Shown: piece by piece, positions 7,801-9,825 of the stretch
Layout: the number at the start of each line of letters is the position of its first letter
Position numbering within the stretch: position 1 is the first letter of the stretch
Source of the DNA: Actinomycetes bacterium
GTDB taxonomy: Bacteria; Actinomycetota; Actinomycetes; Actinomycetales; Cellulomonadaceae
DNA: 9,825 bases
Reading direction: 5' to 3'
Assembly (NCBI GenBank): GCA_023432565.1
Contig: JAEYUL010000175.1
Coordinates: 1 to 9,825 of the forward strand
Translations under genes and position numbers: made by a program
The notes under the pieces: model-generated
Told to the model about the DNA's origin: nothing
The model's input: the letters and a program-made list of their open reading frames with translations, nothing else
The model's database searches: none

Positions 7801-9481
7801 GTCGTTCCCGTCGCGCTGGCCGCAGGGCGACCTGTCGCTCCCGCTGACCTACCAGTTCGAGCCCGGCACCGAGGCCGACGGCGTGACCGTGCACATCCCG
7901 CTCGCGCAGCTGGTCCGGCTCACCCCGGACGGCTTCGGGTGGATGGTCCCGGGGCTGCTCGACGAGCTCGTCGTCGCAACCATCCGTGCGCTGCCCAAGC
8001 CCGTGCGCGTGCAGCTGGTCCCCGCGCCCGACGTGGGCCGTGCCGTGACCGCGTGGCTGCGTGAGCACACCGCGTCCTGGGCGGACACCGTGCGCGCGGG
8101 CGACGCCGCACCCTCGTTCCACGAGGCGTTCGCCTCGGCGGTGCGCGCCGTGCGGGACGTCGAGGTGCCCGCGGACGCGTTCGACGACGACCGCCTGCCC
8201 GCCCACCTGCGCATGACGTTCCGCGTGGTCGGGGACCGCGGCGGCGTGGTCGACGAGGGCAAGGACCTCGCGGCGCTGCAGCACCGGCTCGCGGACCGCG
8301 CGCAGGACGCGGTCGACACCGCGGTGAAGGCCGCGCTGCGGCAGGCCATGCGCGAGGCCGGTCTGACTCCTGGCGAGGACCCGACACCGCACGCCCGGGA
8401 CCGGGGCGCCGCCCGGCCGCGACCCGCGCAGACCGCTGCGACGCCCGCGGCGAACGGCCCGTCAGGTGCGGGCCCGTCGGGTGCGGGCCCGTCAGGTGCG
8501 GGCCCGTCAGGTGCGGGCTCGTCGGGTGCGGGCTCGTCGAACCGCTCGAGGCTCACGGACAGCGTGACCCGGACCGGGCTGACCACGTGGCCCGACGACC
8601 TCACACTCCCGGAGGTCGTCGAGGTGCGCTCGGGCGCGACGGTCGTGCGCGCCTACCCCTCGCTCGTCGAGGAGCCTGCTGCGTCGGCGTCGGCCGCGTC
8701 GGCGTCGGCAGCGTCGGTCGCCGTCCGGACGCTGGCCGACGGGTCGGCCCGTCCGGCTGCCGCGCGCGCGGGCCTGCGGCGCCTGCTGCTGCTCGACGTC
8801 GGGCTCCCCGCAGGCCGAGTAACCTCGCGGTGGACCGGCGCGCAGGCGCTCGCCCTCGCCGCGAACCCCTACCCGAGCCGCGAGGCGCTGGTCGAGGACG
8901 TGCAGCTCGCGGCGATCGACGCGCTCACGGACGAGCACCTGCGTCGCCGCCCGGCCGAGTCGGGCCGCACGCCGGCCGACGTCCGCACGCCCCAGGACTA
9001 CGCCGCGCTGCGCGCGTACCTGCGCGACCGTCTCGAGGACCGCGTGCACGCGCTCGTCGGCGTGCTGGTGGACGTGCTCACCGCGTGGCGTGAGCTCGAG
9101 GTGGCGCTCAAGGGCACGACGAGCCTGGCGCTGCTGGCCACCGCGTCCGACGTGCGTGAGCAGGCGACGCGGCTGGTGCATGCGGGCTTCGTCGTCGAGA
9201 CCGGGGCCGAGCGGCTGCCGCACCTGGTCCGCTACCTGCGCGCCGCCCGGCACCGCCTGGCCAAGGCGGCCGAGAGCCCGGCGCGCGACGCGGACCTCGC
9301 GTGGCAGGTGCACGACCTCGAGAACGCGCTGGCGGCTTCCGGCGAGGCGGACCCTGGCGCGGTGGCCGCGCTGCGCTGGCAGCTCGAGGAGCTGCGCGTG
9401 AGCCTGTTCGCCCAGCAGCTCGGCACCCCGACCCCGATCTCGGTCCAGCGCATCCGCAAGCAGCTCGCCACGCTCACCTGA
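4826..9481 (+). CDS. hrpA: HrpA, DEAH-box ATP-dependent RNA helicase with lineage-specific insertions
   Basis: The 1551-aa product is HrpA, a 3'-to-5' DEAH RNA helicase that in E. coli acts on stalled ribosomes and mRNA processing. Residues 1-72 are an R/G/A-rich tail. RecA1 carries GETGSGKTT (105-113), DEAH (202-205) and SAT (234-236). RecA2 carries DILVFLSGEREIRD (356-369), ATNVAETSLTVPG (420-432) and QRSGRCGR (468-475). HA2 and OB-type regions follow (about 500-690 and 740-800), then the long HrpA C-terminal domain (DUF3418), ending in EELRVSLFAQQLGTPTPIS as in E. coli. It is about 250 residues longer than E. coli HrpA. The extra length lies in the N-terminal tail and in linkers near 283-335, 686-740, 1190-1245 and 1283-1300. 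GTG at 4826 has GGAGG 10 nt upstream. The gene is divergent from ybaK. All helicase motifs look intact. Confidence 0.97.
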   Translation: MTTDQPQHPDRAGRPRGAAGSAGGRRRGQGARRRPQGDRAEGRGARAGSATEREGKGAARRARAAQARAAAVLPPITYPPELPVSARRADIAAAIRDHQVVVVAGETGSGKTTQLPKIALELGRGRAGQIGHTQPRRIAARSVAERIAQEIGTPLGELVGYQVRFTDTSSEHTLVKVMTDGILLAAIQRDPLLLAYDTLIIDEAHERSLNIDFLLGYLTRLLPRRPDLKVIITSATIDSARFARHFASAPTAEHPDGIPAPVVEVTGRTYPVELRYRPLSPDALGVDDEAELDDPDERTGRRAPSSARGAERARGARSSAATSSSRGPARQPVRERDLMTGITEAVDELCAQGPGDILVFLSGEREIRDAADALRASLGTRVTDPRHPQAVELLPLYSRLSAAEQHRVFSSHQGRRIVLATNVAETSLTVPGIRYVVDPGTARISRWSKATKVQRLPIEPISQASANQRSGRCGRVADGIAIRLYSQEDFESRDRFTEPEILRTSLASVILQMIAVGVAATPEDVVDFPFVDPPDVRAVRDGVQLLSELGAIETGAGGTRLTETGRALAQLPVDPRLARMVVEAARRGVLREVVVIAAALSIQDPRERPSEEREKADALHARFADPTSDLLSYLNLWTYLREQQRELSGNAFRRLCRSEHLNYLRVREWQDVVTQLKDLAKHLPGADRTRSSGEVGTATPARQSGLPSSNQTADLTAGAPAGTVSDEQDGGGPRRGELRQEWDADAIHLSVLSGLLSHVGMQEATEVAAPARRGDRRSPGKPDRRGRNEYLGARGARFAIFPGSGLAKKPPAWVMAAELVETSRLWARDAARIDPAWAEELGAHLVKRTYSDPAWSTKQGAATCTERVLLYGLPVVAGRRVLYAKVDPEAARELFIRHALVQGEWTTHHQFFHENRRLIAEADELAARARRADLLADEDTLFDFYDERIPDDVVSARHFDQWWKTARRSDPDLLTFSRELLVSSDADAIDESSFPSRWPQGDLSLPLTYQFEPGTEADGVTVHIPLAQLVRLTPDGFGWMVPGLLDELVVATIRALPKPVRVQLVPAPDVGRAVTAWLREHTASWADTVRAGDAAPSFHEAFASAVRAVRDVEVPADAFDDDRLPAHLRMTFRVVGDRGGVVDEGKDLAALQHRLADRAQDAVDTAVKAALRQAMREAGLTPGEDPTPHARDRGAARPRPAQTAATPAANGPSGAGPSGAGPSGAGPSGAGSSGAGSSNRSRLTDSVTRTGLTTWPDDLTLPEVVEVRSGATVVRAYPSLVEEPAASASAASASAASVAVRTLADGSARPAAARAGLRRLLLLDVGLPAGRVTSRWTGAQALALAANPYPSREALVEDVQLAAIDALTDEHLRRRPAESGRTPADVRTPQDYAALRAYLRDRLEDRVHALVGVLVDVLTAWRELEVALKGTTSLALLATASDVREQATRLVHAGFVVETGAERLPHLVRYLRAARHRLAKAAESPARDADLAWQVHDLENALAASGEADPGAVAALRWQLEELRVSLFAQQLGTPTPISVQRIRKQLATLT
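6905..6970. repeat. 66-bp palindromic repeat-like element in frame inside hrpA
   Basis: GAGGTCGGCA (6905-6914) and TGCCGACCTC (6961-6970) are perfect 10-bp inverted ends. Between them lies a perfect 24-bp palindrome (6926-6949) with half-site GCTCGGCAGTCC. CCGGACTGCCGA (6936-6947) is repeated as CCAGACTGCCGA (6955-6966), 11 of 12 matching, 19 bp apart. The element starts on a codon boundary, is 22 codons long and encodes residues 694-715 of HrpA, inside a linker absent from E. coli HrpA. Size and architecture resemble REP/MITE-type dispersed repeats. No target-site duplication is obvious. The repeats are certain; the mobile or dispersed origin is inference. Confidence 0.6.
6974..6987. repeat. 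14-bp G5/C5 palindrome next to the hrpA element
   Basis: GCGGGGG immediately followed by CCCCCGC is a perfect 14-bp palindrome only 3 bp after the 66-bp element. It encodes part of the low-complexity AGAPAG stretch in the same HrpA linker. It may belong to the neighbouring element or simply be GC-rich linker sequence. Confidence 0.35.
8456..8539 (+). repeat. 15-bp in-frame tandem repeat encoding GPSGA/GSSGA units in HrpA
   Basis: Five full 15-bp units run from 8456 to 8530, followed by a partial sixth (8531-8539). Units 1, 3 and 4 are identical (GGCCCGTCAGGTGCG); unit 2 differs at one base (TCG for TCA) and unit 5 at two. They encode GPSGA four times and GSSGA once, then GSS (residues 1211-1238). 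The shared TCA serine codon, unusual in such a GC-rich gene, points to duplication at the DNA level by slippage. Unit length keeps the reading frame. The block is a flexible linker inside the HrpA C-terminal region. Confidence 0.85.
8681..8716 (+). repeat. Short ASASA-encoding tandem repeat in HrpA
   Basis: GCGTCGGCGTCGGCC (8681-8695) is repeated as GCGTCGGCGTCGGCA (8696-8710), followed by GCGTCG. It encodes ASASAASASAAS (residues 1286-1297), an Ala/Ser linker just after the conserved YPSLVEE segment. It is a second, smaller slippage-type expansion in the same gene. Confidence 0.65.
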
Positions 9482-9520
9482 CCCCCAACGAGACACGAGA
9501 ACCTGCCGATCGGAGCTTCG

Positions 9521-9546
9521 CCTCGGGTTCGGTGAGCAGGCCGAGG
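9521..9546 (+). terminator. Candidate hrpA terminator stem
   Basis: CCTCGG (9521-9526) and CCGAGG (9541-9546) form a perfect 6-bp stem with a 14-nt loop, beginning 40 nt after the hrpA stop. It is not followed by a T-tract. It is the nearest stem to the gene end but is weak; the 7-bp stem at 9567-9597 (17-nt loop) is an equally plausible choice. Confidence 0.25.
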
Positions 9547-9603
9547 GACGTCTGCGAGACCGAGCGCTGCCACTGTCTTCGCCCGGCTCCGTGGCAGGAC
9601 GTG

Positions 9604-9621
9604 CGTCTGGTGTGCCAGACA
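9604..9621. promoter_or_regulatory. Compact inverted repeat GTCTGG-TGTG-CCAGAC
   Basis: The arms at 9605-9610 and 9615-9620 match perfectly around a 4-nt centre. GTGC (9601-9604) and GCAC (9624-9627) add an outer arm if four bases are bulged. It lies about 97 bp before the putative GTG start at 9717. It could be an operator for that gene or a late hrpA terminator. There is no T-run, and no regulator gene is visible in the window. Confidence 0.28.
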
Positions 9622-9716
9622 AGGCACCCTCCCCGGCGAGACTCTGGCGTCAGCCTCCACCATGAGAGGCCGAGGTAGCCAACTCGTCGTCCACAGGCGC
9701 GCGAGGGGTCTGCTTC

Positions 9717-9825
9717 GTGTGGGCGGGAGACGGCACACTCGACCGCATGGACGACACCGCGACGGTCGACACCCCGCTGGCGCCAGCGACTCCTCCGGCG
9801 CACGTGACCGGGCGGTGCTTCGGGG
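9717..9825 (+). CDS. Start of an unidentified gene, cut by the right edge
   Basis: An open frame runs from an in-frame TGA at 9663 to the end of the window. GTG at 9717 has GAGGGG (9703-9708) 8 nt upstream, so I prefer it. An in-frame ATG at 9747 has no properly spaced ribosome-binding site; its nearest purine-rich run is 16 nt away. From the GTG the product begins MWAGDGTLDRM and continues DDTATVDTPLAPATPPAHVTGRCFG; from the ATG only 26 codons are visible. There is no signal peptide or recognisable motif in this fragment, and I do not recognise the family. It follows hrpA in the same direction after 235 bp, so it is probably a separate transcription unit. Confidence 0.4.
   Translation, partial: MWAGDGTLDRMDDTATVDTPLAPATPPAHVTGRCFG

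Larger units (their letters stand above)
9482..9716. other. Gene-free stretch after hrpA with several weak stem-loops
   Basis: I found no convincing coding sequence here; open frames on the minus strand lack family resemblance. Three inverted repeats are visible: CCTCGG (9521-9526) with CCGAGG (9541-9546), CTGCCAC (9567-9573) with GTGGCAG (9591-9597), and GTCTGG (9605-9610) with CCAGAC (9615-9620). Nothing resembling a tRNA or an SOS box is present. The promoter of the gene beginning near 9717 presumably lies here, but no clear -35/-10 pair stands out. Base composition is somewhat less GC-rich and less biased than in the flanking genes. Confidence 0.55.

Noticed and set aside
8456..8539. CRISPR-like array
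   Set aside because: The 15-bp units are contiguous with no spacers, and they translate in frame as a GPSGA linker within hrpA.
9482..9746. SOS-regulated lexA promoter downstream of hrpA
   Set aside because: lexA neighbours hrpA in some actinobacteria, but I see no LexA-box-like palindrome (CGAAC...GTTCG) here, and the visible start of the next protein does not resemble LexA.
9474..9803. 109-codon minus-strand frame in the right-hand gap
   Set aside because: It has no recognisable family, overlaps the hrpA end and the candidate new gene, and its composition resembles chance translation. A short unknown gene cannot be fully excluded.

Overview
This window is very GC-rich and strongly G/C-biased at third codon positions. 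The gene types and protein sequences fit a high-GC Actinomycetota, most likely a Micrococcales organism such as Cellulomonadaceae. That placement is an inference from composition and protein style; no rRNA or other taxonomic marker is present. The content is mainly chromosomal housekeeping genes. I see no phage, plasmid, CRISPR or defence module.

Layout: (1) positions 1-872, minus strand, hold the N-terminal part of sbcC, cut by the window edge. It is coupled through a TGATG overlap to sbcD (872-2038, minus). Together they encode the SbcCD (Rad50/Mre11-type) DNA-end nuclease. (2) 2039-2247 is the divergent gap between sbcD and a secreted peptidase. It carries three GC-rich arms that could form competing hairpins in front of sbcD, and separate inverted repeats in front of the peptidase. 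(3) 2248-4056, plus strand, is a secreted alpha/beta-hydrolase peptidase of the tripeptidyl aminopeptidase (S33/TAP) type. (4) 4057-4244 is a convergent gap with a strong hairpin, a perfect 18-bp palindrome and a perfect 20-bp direct repeat. (5) 4245-4730, minus strand, is a YbaK/EbsC-family aminoacyl-tRNA deacylase. (6) 4826-9481, plus strand, is a full-length, insertion-bearing HrpA DEAH-box RNA helicase of 1551 aa. (7) 9482-9716 is a gene-free stretch with several stem-loops, followed by the start of an unidentified gene running off the right edge.

Functionally, sbcD-sbcC is a DNA-repair operon. The divergent ybaK and hrpA genes both concern translation quality: one removes mischarged amino acids from tRNA, and the other, by analogy with E. 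coli, acts on stalled ribosomes. The peptidase stands alone.

The most unusual structure is a 66-bp palindromic repeat-like element (6905-6970) lying exactly in frame inside hrpA. It has 10-bp terminal inverted repeats and a perfect 24-bp internal palindrome, and it occupies a non-conserved insertion of the protein. A second notable point is a 15-bp tandem repeat encoding GPSGA units in the same gene. I did not find a convincing novel multi-gene system.
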